From: Ophiothrix spiculata
Taxonomy: Eukaryota > Echinodermata > Ophiuroidea > Amphilepidida > Ophiotrichidae
Assembly: GCA_000969725.1 (NCBI GenBank)
Contig: JXSR01S073016.1
Length of the DNA stretch: 20,977 nt
Strand: one strand, 5' to 3'
The notes below the pieces were generated by a model. It did no database searches, was not told the DNA's origin, and was given only the letters and a program-made list of their open reading frames with translations. How positions within the stretch are numbered: the stretch's first letter is position 1; each line of letters begins with the position of its first letter. This document shows, in pieces, positions 8,923 through 17,288 of the stretch. Made by a program: the position numbers and the translations under genes.

Positions 8923-9800
8923 TTTTAAATAACCAATTACGAAATATATTTATATATATATTATATACTTACGATACTATCACATGCAATGGAATTAAGT
9001 TTTTGTTTCAATCTATACATTCTATAGCACAATTCTTCTCTTGTTTTAGAGTATGCGTCCTTCCATTATTTCCAATCATCTTTTTGTCAGAGCAGCATGG
9101 TGACAATATAATATACCCAATGCCAAACTGTTATAATCTTCAAATTTATTTCCTTAACGATCTTTGAATTTGTTCTGCCAATAAGATAAGCATATTCTAC
9201 TATGAATACAGATTATCAAGTGAACTTTGAACAAAACAGCAGGGGGACGTCAGATATAAAGTACATGTATGGTAAGGTTGTATAAACAAGTTGAGTGAGG
9301 TGCAGGATTGTGTGTTTTTGACAAAATTTTCCCATTCGAATGCAATAGTCCATTCCATTCATTTTTTTTTCAAGAACGGTGCATATTTGCCAATGGATAC
9401 AATACATGTACATTGTAAAGAAAAACACATGCCCGTCATTAGAACTCCTAAAGATATATATGATCACAATTAATCGTTCGGTGTTCGTAGGAAATTTGCT
9501 TAGGGCGAAGTGTCATTTTTAAACCATTTTTACGACAATTATAGTTTACGGACGCAGTTCGCCAAAAATTATCGTCAAAACACTGTTGGCAACCGTTCGT
9601 TATTTGTAACCATAGTTTCAAATGAACAGGTGGAGTAACCTAAGTACCTGTGTAAAAGACTGTAGCGTCTGGACTTCATAGCCCTTGTTTCGGGCTCTCA
9701 GTATTGTTCAATTTAGTTTATACCATGTCTGGTACTCTCTGAATGTCTGGTAGGCCTACTCTCTGAATAAAACTAAAATCCCAGTGAAATCGCTTAATAA
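8923..9800. other. Intron 1, unannotated stretch
   Basis: AT-rich non-coding DNA. Frames of 60-120 codons on both strands (8802-9167 plus, 9467-9216 minus) have random-looking composition and no splice context. A short direct repeat of GTCTGGTA..CTCTCTGAA occurs near 9726 and 9745. Nothing else is supportable. Confidence 0.4.
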
Positions 9801-9824
9801 CTTCCGCCGGATAGCACATTTTAA

Positions 9825-10085
9825 AAATGGGAGTCCCCCGGACGCCAGGTTATATCTTCCAGTGCCCTAGGACACTGTCCTGGGAATAACTTCACAGTCA
9901 TGAAACGGAGTGTCCTTAGGGCTGTTGATTTTACAATTGTATTGTCCAGTGGAACTCCATAAGTTGAAGAGTCCAGGGGACTGTCCATGTTAAATTCAGT
10001 AGACCATAGGACGTTTCAAATCGAATTAAAAAGTCCGGATAGATTCTTGATTTTAAAATGAAGAGTCCCCAGTAGTAGGGCCGGT
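9825..10085. repeat. Decayed AGTCC/GGAC repeat cluster
   Basis: AGTCC-type cores recur about every 15-45 bases: near 9831 (GAGTCCCCCGGAC), 9868, 9910, 9942, 9968 (GAGTCCAGGGGACTGTCC), 9984, 10031 and 10065 (GAGTCCCCAGTAG). Some are preceded by a similar GATTTTAAAATG-like lead (before 9831 and before 10065). It appears to be an old tandem or inverted repeat too diverged to define a unit by eye. Confidence 0.4.
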
Positions 10086-10350
10086 CATGTGATTTGTTTT
10101 TCAAATTCCCCACTAAAATAATCCGAAAAATTGGGAGGAAACCTGAACAATTTGCACAAAGAAATTTTCTTTAAAACATGAACCAAAATGTTAATTTTGA
10201 TTCATAAAGCCTGCTAATTTTACATGATTTTGGCAAAAACTTAAAAAAAAACCCCACAAATTTAGGATAACAGCCCACTAGTCCCAAAATGAAATATCGT
10301 TCACTAGTCCGAAAGCGTAGTTTCCTATACATGATTAACACTTAAGTGAC

Positions 10351-10900
10351 NNNNNNNNNNNNNNNNNNNNNNNNNNNNNNNNNNNNNNNNNNNNNNNNNN
10401 NNNNNNNNNNNNNNNNNNNNNNNNNNNNNNNNNNNNNNNNNNNNNNNNNNNNNNNNNNNNNNNNNNNNNNNNNNNNNNNNNNNNNNNNNNNNNNNNNNNN
10501 NNNNNNNNNNNNNNNNNNNNNNNNNNNNNNNNNNNNNNNNNNNNNNNNNNNNNNNNNNNNNNNNNNNNNNNNNNNNNNNNNNNNNNNNNNNNNNNNNNNN
10601 NNNNNNNNNNNNNNNNNNNNNNNNNNNNNNNNNNNNNNNNNNNNNNNNNNNNNNNNNNNNNNNNNNNNNNNNNNNNNNNNNNNNNNNNNNNNNNNNNNNN
10701 NNNNNNNNNNNNNNNNNNNNNNNNNNNNNNNNNNNNNNNNNNNNNNNNNNNNNNNNNNNNNNNNNNNNNNNNNNNNNNNNNNNNNNNNNNNNNNNNNNNN
10801 NNNNNNNNNNNNNNNNNNNNNNNNNNNNNNNNNNNNNNNNNNNNNNNNNNNNNNNNNNNNNNNNNNNNNNNNNNNNNNNNNNNNNNNNNNNNNNNNNNNN
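10351..10900. other. Assembly gap (550 N)
   Basis: Unbroken run of N. Any feature crossing it is unknown. It lies in intron 1 of the LRRK1-like gene. Confidence 1.
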
Positions 10901-10962
10901 TCAAAGAAAATGATTGGATCTAATTGAAATAAAAAGAAAAGAAGAAAAAACTGTAAAATAAA

Positions 10963-11036
10963 TGGCAGCATGCAGGAATCGAACCCGTGATTCTTTTGGC
11001 GATAAGCGAGAATTCTACCACTACACTACGTTACCG
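10963..11036 (-). pseudogene. tRNA-Gly-like segment (possible SINE head)
   Basis: On the minus strand GTAGTGGTAGAATTCTCGC matches the D-arm and anticodon-stem start typical of tRNA-Gly, and GGTTCGATTCC is a perfect B box. Between them the anticodon stem does not pair normally (TTATCGCCAAAAGAATC), so no anticodon can be assigned. It is likely a decayed tRNA or a tRNA-derived SINE head. It lies next to the gap and 218 bases downstream, in gene direction, of the exon 1 donor. Confidence 0.55.
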
Positions 11037-11253
11037 GCTGATAAATACAAGGTAAATCTAAATACTTTAATAAAACGTGTATTGCGCAAGGCGAATGAAA
11101 CATGGTTGAAACTGTTCGACAAATTTCGTCATTTTAGAAATTCAACTCAACTGATTTAATGCAGTTGGTATCAAATTAATCCTTGAATAGTATAGCAACC
11201 CGGCAAGATTATAAGATTGTATGATAATGATAAAATAATGCAAAAAAACTTAC

Positions 11254-11314
11254 CTAGAATGACGAAGCAGTTTCGATATTCAGTGGCAAAAACTTTCTCA
11301 GCATTGAAGATCAT
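11254..11314 (-). CDS. LRRK1: LRRK1-like protein, first coding exon
   Basis: The minus-strand ATG at 11314-11312 opens MIFNAEKVFATEYRNCFVIL and reaches the consensus donor CTAG|GTAAGT at 11254. The coding part is 61 bases and ends in phase 1, exactly the phase needed to continue into exon 2 as G-YTVEMDSYLWP. An in-frame TGA lies upstream (11338-11336), so this is the first possible Met of the frame. No domain is recognisable in these 20 residues. The exon is too short to prove from sequence; support comes from the strong donor, the phase and the open frame. Upstream 5' UTR exons are possible. Confidence 0.55.
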
Positions 11315-11882
11315 GTGAAATATATGCAAACTTAATCAGCTGTTACTCGGAAATGAAAGCAGTCACAAGGTAAGTTGAAGCATTCCGGGAAAGAACAGAT
11401 AGTCAAGTGATAATTTATCCAACTTAAAACGGTTTGCTATTGGTTAATTCTCTAAAACAAGCGCTTCCCTTGGGCTTTCTATCCCATGAAAACTCACGGT
11501 AAAAGATAGGAATCAGAAGTGGGTGGAGCTTAAAAGTCAACTTCTTGAATCGATATCGTTACGTCAAAATGTAAACCTTTTTTTTATAGCTGAGCTGCTT
11601 TCAAGAGACTTTCTTCACACGTGGTGATTCCTTATAGTACTACGAATTACATTAAGAGGTGAGCACCCGAAAAATATCGCGATATCAGGTGTTTGTAAGG
11701 CTTTTGGCAATCGGATTGGTTGAATTGAAGAGTCTAAGAAACTTTCTACCATTAATTCATTAGTCAAGAGGACTTCTATTGTTGCACTTCCTAAGTCCTA
11801 TGTTTATGTTACAAAATTGGTTAAATTATCAAATTTTCAATAGTTGTATATTTGTGTATATTTGCACGTTTATGTGTTTGTT
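11315..11882. other. Putative 5' UTR/promoter region of the LRRK1-like gene
   Basis: Non-coding sequence just upstream (to the right) of the first coding exon. One E-box CACGTG-like sequence (ACACGTGGTG) occurs near 11617. No convincing TATA box, initiator or CpG island is visible, so promoter placement is by position only. Confidence 0.3.
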
Positions 11883-13298
11883 ACCCTGCCGCAGTCGGCG
11901 GCAGGGTTCTGTTTTTGTTCGGTTTCTTCTTTCTTCTTCTTCTTCTTCTTCTTCTTCTGGCAACACTTCAACAGCTTATATCTCTGAAACGCAATAACCA
12001 GTGGTAGGGGGGTCACCTGCCATTTATGTCACCTTATCCCACTGGGGTCAGGGGTCACGTAGGGGTCACGTAGGGGTCATTGGGTAAAAAACATGATTTT
12101 CACGAAAAACTTTTCAACTCATCGGGATTTTGAGGTACGGTCATCAAATTAATGGATGTGAAACATCTTGAGACTCTCTACAATTGTTACTTAATGAGAA
12201 TTTTATCGGAAGGTCACATGGGGTCACCAGGGTTCAAATAAAAAGGTCAAATTTTCAACTTTGTCCGAGTTCATAGTTTGTGGTGTCAAATTGTTCGTCT
12301 TGGACCAGCGATCAAAAGTGTCAATGGTGACTCTGTCGTCCGACTCTTCCTTAGGGGTCAAAGGTCAAAAGAAAGGTGAATGGAAAGGTCAAATTTTTGT
12401 CGGATTTTTAAGGTTAAGGTTTCAAATTGTTCGTCTTGGACCAGCGATCAAAAGTGTCAATGGTGACCCCGTCATCCAACCTCTCCCTGGGGGTCAAAAG
12501 TCAAAAGAATGGTCAAACTCTCAACTTTGTCCGATTTCAAAGGTTCAGGTGTCAAATTGTTCGTCTTTGACCAGCGATCAAAAGTGTCAATGGTGACCCC
12601 GTCGTCAGACCATTCCCTTGGGGTAAAAGGTCAAAAGAAAGGTCAAATTCTCAACTGTGTCCGATTTCAAAGGTTGAGGTGTCACATTGTTCATCTTGGA
12701 CCAGAGATCAAAAGTGTCAATAGTGACCCCGTCGTCAGACCTTTCGTTAGGGGTCAAAAGAAAGGTCAAATTTTCAACTTTGTTCTATTTCAATGTTTAA
12801 GGTACGTGTCATATAGTTTGTACTGAACCAGCGGTCAAGTGTCAATGCTGACCCCATCGCTCGACCTTTCTCTGGGGGTTTAAGGGTCAAAAGAAAGGTC
12901 AAATTATCAACTTGTTGCGATTTCAAAGATTAAGTTTTGAAATTGTTTGTCTTTGACCAGCGATCAAAAGTGTTAATAGTGACCCCATCGGTCGACCTTA
13001 ACTGAGGTGTCAAAGGTCATGACTCATGATAAAGCTCATTCTTTTAAAAACTTTGTCCAGTTTTAAAGGTTATGGTGTCAAATTGTTCGTCTTGAACCAA
13101 CGATCAAAAGTGCCTATGGTGACTCCGTCAGCTGACCTTTTCTTAGGGGTCAAAGGTCACAATAAAGGTTACATTTTTATCATGTCCAATTTGAAAGTGT
13201 AAGGTGTCATATTTTTTTGTCTATAGGCTGAAATAACCTCCAAGGGAAAAAAACTGCGGCAGGGTCCGTGTCACTGCAGTGACACAGTCATGTCTAGT
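11883..13298 (+). mobile_element. Helitron/HINE-like non-autonomous element with minisatellite core
   Basis: The left end has ACCCTGCCGCAG (11883-11894), which also forms a local 9-bp hairpin (CCCTGCCGC/GCGGCAGGG, 11884-11906). The right end has the exact inverse CTGCGGCAGGGT (13254-13265). Right of this is an 18-bp perfect palindrome GTGTCACTGCAGTGACAC (13268-13285), and 8 bases later CTAG then T (13294-13298). A hairpin just inside a CTRR-T end is the Helitron 3' signature. Subterminal inverted repeats with a tandem core are known for Helentron-derived HINEs. The 5' boundary is uncertain: no clear A|TC start. A (TTC)n tract lies at 11925-11957. No Rep-helicase is present. Confidence 0.6.
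12235..13200 (+). repeat. About seven tandem 130-bp repeats rich in AGGTCA
   Basis: The conserved block CCAGCGATCAAAAGTGTCAA starts at 12305, 12441, 12571, 12701, 12828, 12957 and 13097, giving periods of 136, 130, 130, 127, 129 and 140. Each unit also has GTGTCAAATTGTTCGTCTT and GGGGTCAAAGGTCAAAAG-like parts. Two spots are exact DR1 arrangements, GGGTCA-A-AGGTCA (12355-12367 and 13147-13159), and others are one or two bases off (12491, 13007). The translated frames here (12261-12826) repeat because the DNA repeats; they are not genes. Confidence 0.9.
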
Positions 13299-13640
13299 TT
13301 GTATTATTTTGGAATAAAACAATGTTTGTTTCTCTCGACTGGAAGGAAATTTGATGTTAAAAGCAATGAAATGATCTTGATAAATCATTGCATATTTTTG
13401 TGGTGTGAAATTTACCTTGATGAAAATATAAAGATCTCAAAGCACATTTAGCAATATTCCATAACAATAGTAATACAGTTTTATGAAAAACATAAGATAT
13501 GACAAAATGATTACGAATTAATCAGAATAATTTATGTTTATTTCATAAATATGTAGAAATAAGCACAAAACATCATGTGATTTGATTGTACACTAGTATA
13601 AGTACCTCATAAGAGAGACGGGATGTAGGAGTCAACACTG
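13299..13640. other. Unannotated spacer with one isolated minisatellite half-unit
   Basis: AT-rich non-coding sequence. Near 13605-13640 it reads CCTCATAAGAGAGACGGGAT then GTAGGAGTC, a single half-unit of the minisatellite that resumes at 14936. This suggests the intervening array and insertions split an older block. Confidence 0.5.
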
Positions 13641-14036
13641 AAAATTGTGTTTCATCATTTGACAAATAATAAGTTGTCATGAAAATGGTCTAGTATAGCA
13701 AACTATAATTTGTCGTGGAATTCGTCATACAAGTATTGAACGACGAATTAAAATTAGTCATAAAAAACGGTATGAAGACTTTCTCATGACAATTAGTCAT
13801 GCTGAAAAATTAGTTTGTCATGAGAAAAAAATAATTTGTCATGCACAAAAATTAATTTGTCATGCAAGAATAATAATTTGTCACATAATTTGTCAAGTGA
13901 CACTAGTTTTAAAGAGGTTTTGTTTTCGGTAGACCAATTCCATTTATGGCTCAATCCATGTGAAATCAACGAGACGAAACACTCAGGTTCTGCTTGCAGG
14001 TTTTGCAATGGCTGTCTGGTCTAGTCAATCCAGCCT

Positions 14037-14090
14037 GGACCTCGCAAGCAAACGCAAAGCATGCGCCTACGTCGCTTGCTTGTGAGGTCC
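14037..14090. repeat. 18-bp inverted repeat foldback
   Basis: GGACCTCGCAAGCAAACG (14037-14054) pairs with CGCTTGCTTGTGAGGTCC (14073-14090), 16 of 18 positions, with an 18-base loop. Outer flanks CTAGTCAATCCAG and CTAGATGGACTAG are partly complementary. GTCTGGTC occurs at 14014, 14105 and 14212, the last two followed by similar GAAT(C/G)TGATGAT. Likely the core of a small MITE spanning roughly 14014-14112. Confidence 0.6.
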
Positions 14091-14533
14091 ATCTAGATGG
14101 ACTAGTCTGGTCAGAATCTGATGATGAAGTATGAGTAAGCTTAAGTATGAGTACGGGAATTCTGAGTCCTCAGTCCAGTAGTGTTGTTGTGTCCGACTCC
14201 GAATCCAATGCGGTCTGGTCGGAATGTGATGATAGGCTAGGTATAAACCTAACCTGGAAGTGTTGTTCTATCCGAATCCAAAGAGGTGTGTCGCTAATAA
14301 TTTGTCCTCCTGTGCAATTGACTCGAGAATAAAACGCCACGCCACGCCACTTCTTGAAGGTATGGAAACCCGTTATATACGATATCATTCGTCATGCAAA
14401 TTCGTCAACTCTCTGGTATGGTTAGTCGTGCTCAAAGAAGTTTGTCAACATAGCTTGTCATGCCTACATTAGTTTGTCTTGACTTTGGCTCGTGACAATG
14501 TGCATTTGTCAATTAACGAAAAGTACATTCGTC

Positions 14534-14730
14534 CAGTGGCGTAGCCAGGTTTTCAAAACTGAGGGGGCCACAATATGAAGATGAACCGACAGAACTGTAT
14601 TGAGTGCTGTTTCGCCGCCCGGCCTGCGGCCGGTCGGCTCAATTTTACCGACGGGCACCTTTTTTAACCGACGGACGGGTCATTAATGGGGGGGCCACGG
14701 CCCCCCGGCCCCCCTCTAGATACGCCACTG
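14534..14730. mobile_element. hAT-type MITE (CAGTGGCGTA ends, 8-bp duplication)
   Basis: Ends CAGTGGCGTA (14534) and TACGCCACTG (to 14730) are perfect inverted termini. They are flanked by a perfect 8-base direct repeat CATTCGTC (14526-14533 and 14731-14738). An 8-bp duplication and a CAG(T/G)G start are the hAT hallmark. The element is 197 bp, GC-rich inside (CCGGCCTGCGGCCGG near 14616; runs of G and C near 14689-14714) and non-coding, so it needs a transposase in trans. The duplicated target is itself part of the TTCGTCA array, showing insertion after the array formed. The intact duplication suggests a fairly recent event. Confidence 0.92.
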
Positions 14731-14935
14731 CATTCGTCAATCGTTCAAACTCGTCCTTCATAGATGTGTAATTCGTACAGTTACAAAAATAGTCTGTCCT
14801 GCATTTGTTTTCGTTTGTCATGCGTCCGCAAATATCGTCAAGCGACGAATAAAGGGTAAATTCACTTGCATGATTAATTAATAACCCCTGTTTGACGACT
14901 TTTCCACCACGTTTGACGAAATAATGTTTTCAGTG

Positions 14936-15960
14936 AAGGTCCTCATACGTGAGCTGGGATTAAGGCTTGAAATGTTAGAATAGAATTGTAGAATTAAGTC
15001 CAAAACAACTGGTGAATTAAATATTACACTATAAGGACCTCATACGAGAGATGGGATGTAGTAGTCAGATTTCTTAAAAGTGAGTAGCGATTAAGGCTTG
15101 GAATGTTGAATATAATTGTAGAATTAAATTCAAAATAACAAGTGAATTAACTATTACACTATAAGGACCTCATGCGAGTGATGGATGTAGGAGTCAGGGT
15201 CCTCATAAGTGAGTTGGGATTAAGGCTTGGAATGTAAGAATATAATTGTAGAATTAAGTAAAATGACACCACCTGGTGAGTTTACTATTGTACTATTAAG
15301 GCGACCTCATGAGAGAGATTGGATGTAGGAGTTAGGGTCTTTATAAGTGAATTGGGATTAGCCTGAAATGTAAGAACATGATTGTAGAATTGAGTAAAAC
15401 ACACCTGGAGATTTTAATATTATACTATTAATGCGACCTCATAAGAGAGATTGGATGTATATAGCAGTAAGGGTTCTCATATTTGAGTTGTGATTAAGGC
15501 TAAAAAAATAGAATAAATATTATTGTAACAATAAACGTAAAACACTGGTAAGTGACCTCATAAGAGAGATGGGATATAGGAATTAAATAGTCCCTATATG
15601 TGATTTTGGATTAAGGCTTGGAATGTCAAAATGTAGAACTAAGTAAAATGCACCTGGCGAGATAACTCCTTTACTAAGACAGATTGGATGTAGGAGTCAG
15701 GGTCCTCATAAGTGAGTTGGGATTAAGGTTTGGAATGTAAAACATACGTGGTGAGTTTACTATTATAGGGACCCATCAGAGAAATTGGATGGAGTCAGGG
15801 CCCTCAAAATGATTTGGGGTTAAGGCTAGAAATGGTGGAATAGAATTGTTGAAATTAAGTTTTTAAAAATTGGTGAGTTTACTATATAGGCCCGTCATAA
15901 TTGATGAGGGATGTAGGAGTCAAGGTCTATAGGTCAGTTTGGATTTTGGCTTCTTCATCT
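14936..15960 (+). repeat. Minisatellite of ~90-140-bp units, direct block
   Basis: GGATGTAG-type cores recur near 15052, 15181, 15322, 15452, 15572, 15686, 15788 and 15908. Each unit has two related halves: CCTCATAAGAGAGATGGGAT.. GTAGGAGTC and CCTCATAAGTGAGTTGGGAT.. TAAGGCTTGG. These are followed by an AT-rich linker ending CACCTGGTGAGTTTACTATT. The halves look like an ancient internal duplication. Units vary by indels. No coding frame persists. Confidence 0.88.
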
Positions 15961-15984
15961 ACGTATTTGACGTTTTTATTTCAT

Positions 15985-16410
15985 TGAACATTAATAAGAA
16001 GTTTCAAGCCTTAACCTATCTCACTTATGAGGACCCCAAACCCTACATCCCTTCTCACGTATGGGGACCCATATTACAATAGTCGCTACTTATTTGACAA
16101 TTTTATTTTATTTAACATTAATATCTGAAGGTGTCAAGCCTTTGTCCCATCTCACTAACATGCTTATGACGACCCAAAACCCTACATCCCATGTAATGTA
16201 TGAGTACCAGAAACCCTACTTCCAATCTCATGTATGAGGATCCTATTTCATTTAAAATTAATATTGGGAAGTTTCAAGCCTTAATCTCATCTATCTTATG
16301 AAGACCCAAAACCTACATCCTTTCTCACGTATGAGGACCCATATTATAATAGTCATTACTTATTTTACGTTTTTATTTCAATTAGGATTAATATTTTGAA
16401 GTTTCAAGCC
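15985..16410 (-). repeat. Same minisatellite, inverted block
   Basis: About three units in reverse orientation. GTTTCAAGCCTTAA (about 15998, 16270 and a truncated one at 16400), CTCACTTATGAGGACCC and CCCTACATCCC (about 16040 and 16180) are complements of the direct-block motifs. The direct and inverted blocks meet near 15960-15985. The last unit is cut at CAAGCC by the TIR element that starts at 16413. Confidence 0.85.
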
Positions 16411-16412
16411 TA

Positions 16413-16795
16413 AGGTCCGTATGCACAAAGCAGGACTAACTTTATTCCCTAAAATTTTATTTCTTTTTGGAATCTGTAATAATTGTTGTCCTTGCATTAA
16501 GATATATGCTGAAATGACTATAATCTGACCATTTGTCTGTTTTGGAACATTGACATTTTTTTCCAGGACTAACTAATTTAGTCCCGGATTAAATAATTTA
16601 TTTGTTCTAAAAATAATTGCAATGTTCTAAAACAGACAAATGAATCAAATATGAAAATTTTCAGTTTAAATCGGTAATCAAGAACATAAATTATCGCTAG
16701 ATCCCCCCCCCCAAAAAAAAAATGTGTGATTTTCCCCAATTTCCAAATTCACTTAGTCCAGGGGTAAGTTAGTCCTTCTTTGTGCATACGGACCT
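16413..16795. mobile_element. 383-bp TIR element (AGGTCCGTATGCACAAAG ends)
   Basis: The 30-bp terminal inverted repeats 16413-16442 and 16766-16795 differ at one position (after AGGTCCGTATGCACAAAG, C on the left and A on the right). TA flanks both sides (16411-16412 and 16796-16797). A second, inner inverted pair (ATTTGTCTGTTTTGGAACAT near 16532 and its complement near 16620) makes the whole element strongly palindromic. No ORF. The TA duplication suggests Tc1/mariner-type mobilisation (inference). It separates the minisatellite from the DIRS-like element. Confidence 0.88.
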
Positions 16796-16802
16796 TACTG
16801 AC

Positions 16803-17110
16803 TCAGAACAATGTAATGGTAAACTTCGGTTAATTATAGACCTAAGATATGTCAACCAATTTCTTTGGAAGCAAAAAATCAAATTTAAAGTGAAAAATTG
16901 TCCCAAAATATTTTCAAAAGGGTGATTCTATGTTTTTGTTTGATTAAAAGTCTGGGTACCACTATGTAGATATCTTCAATGGACATTGTCAGTATTTGAG
17001 TTTCATACTGGGTTTTTCAGATGTTCACTGTTGTTTGAAGTGGACATTTATTCATTTTTAACCAAAATTTCAGGAAGTTTAAAAAGTAATTACAAATAAC
17101 TTAAATATAT
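16803..17110 (+). pseudogene. Reverse transcriptase fragment (DIRS type)
   Basis: One frame reads NGKLRLIIDLRYVNQFLW, a hallmark of DIRS and Ngaro RT fingers. After a frameshift near 16920 it continues as KGDSMFLFD, a stop, then KSGYHYVDIF. The FxFDLKSGYHH-type block holds the first catalytic Asp of RT (motif A). QYLSFILGF follows, corresponding to the conserved KYLGF region. The YxDD box that should follow is not seen before the insertion at 17289; 17110-17288 is unrecognisable. At least one frameshift and one stop make it non-functional. Confidence 0.85.
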
Positions 17111-17288
17111 CGCATAATAAAGTTTTTAACCCATTGTTTAAATTCTATTCATTTTGGTTGCAATTTAGGCAATGTTAAGCCCGCTTATTAGTATTTTACT
17201 CAATCTCACCCTTCATCATTTACTCTTGTCAGGTATATAGCCTCAACACAGGCCTTCCGATGGTCAGTCTTGCATACACATGCTGTCT

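Larger units (their letters stand above)
13670..14935. repeat. Decayed 21-bp TTTGTCATG array, interrupted
   Basis: Best preserved at 13814-13891, where TTTGTCA starts at 13814, 13835, 13856, 13877 and 13889 (three exact 21-base steps). Unit is about TTTGTCATGCANAAAAATAA. Degenerate TTNGTCA(A/T) copies continue at 13673-13800, again at 14385-14525 and at 14730-14935 (GTCATGCG, CGTCAA, TTTGACGA). The minus-strand frame gives a 7-residue HDKLxFx repeat, a consequence of the 21-bp period and not a real protein. It is broken by a foldback (14037-14090) and a hAT MITE (14534-14730). Confidence 0.75.

Noticed and set aside
8802..9473. Three frames of 60-121 codons
   Set aside because: Low-complexity, hydrophobic chance translations of AT-rich DNA, partly inside the palindrome at 8755-8922.
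10335..10971. Frames of about 190-210 codons on both strands
   Set aside because: They are almost wholly made of N from the assembly gap.
12261..12826. Plus-strand frames of 105-111 codons with repeated SKVSMVT-like blocks
   Set aside because: The repetition is the 130-bp minisatellite read in frame; copies differ in frame and contain stops.
13793..14008. Minus-strand HDKLxF repeat protein
   Set aside because: It follows from a 21-bp DNA repeat (7 codons) with no stop by chance; there is no start or splice context, and the array decays freely.
13670..16410. CRISPR-like array
   Set aside because: Units are variable, tandem without unique spacers, and in an animal genome.
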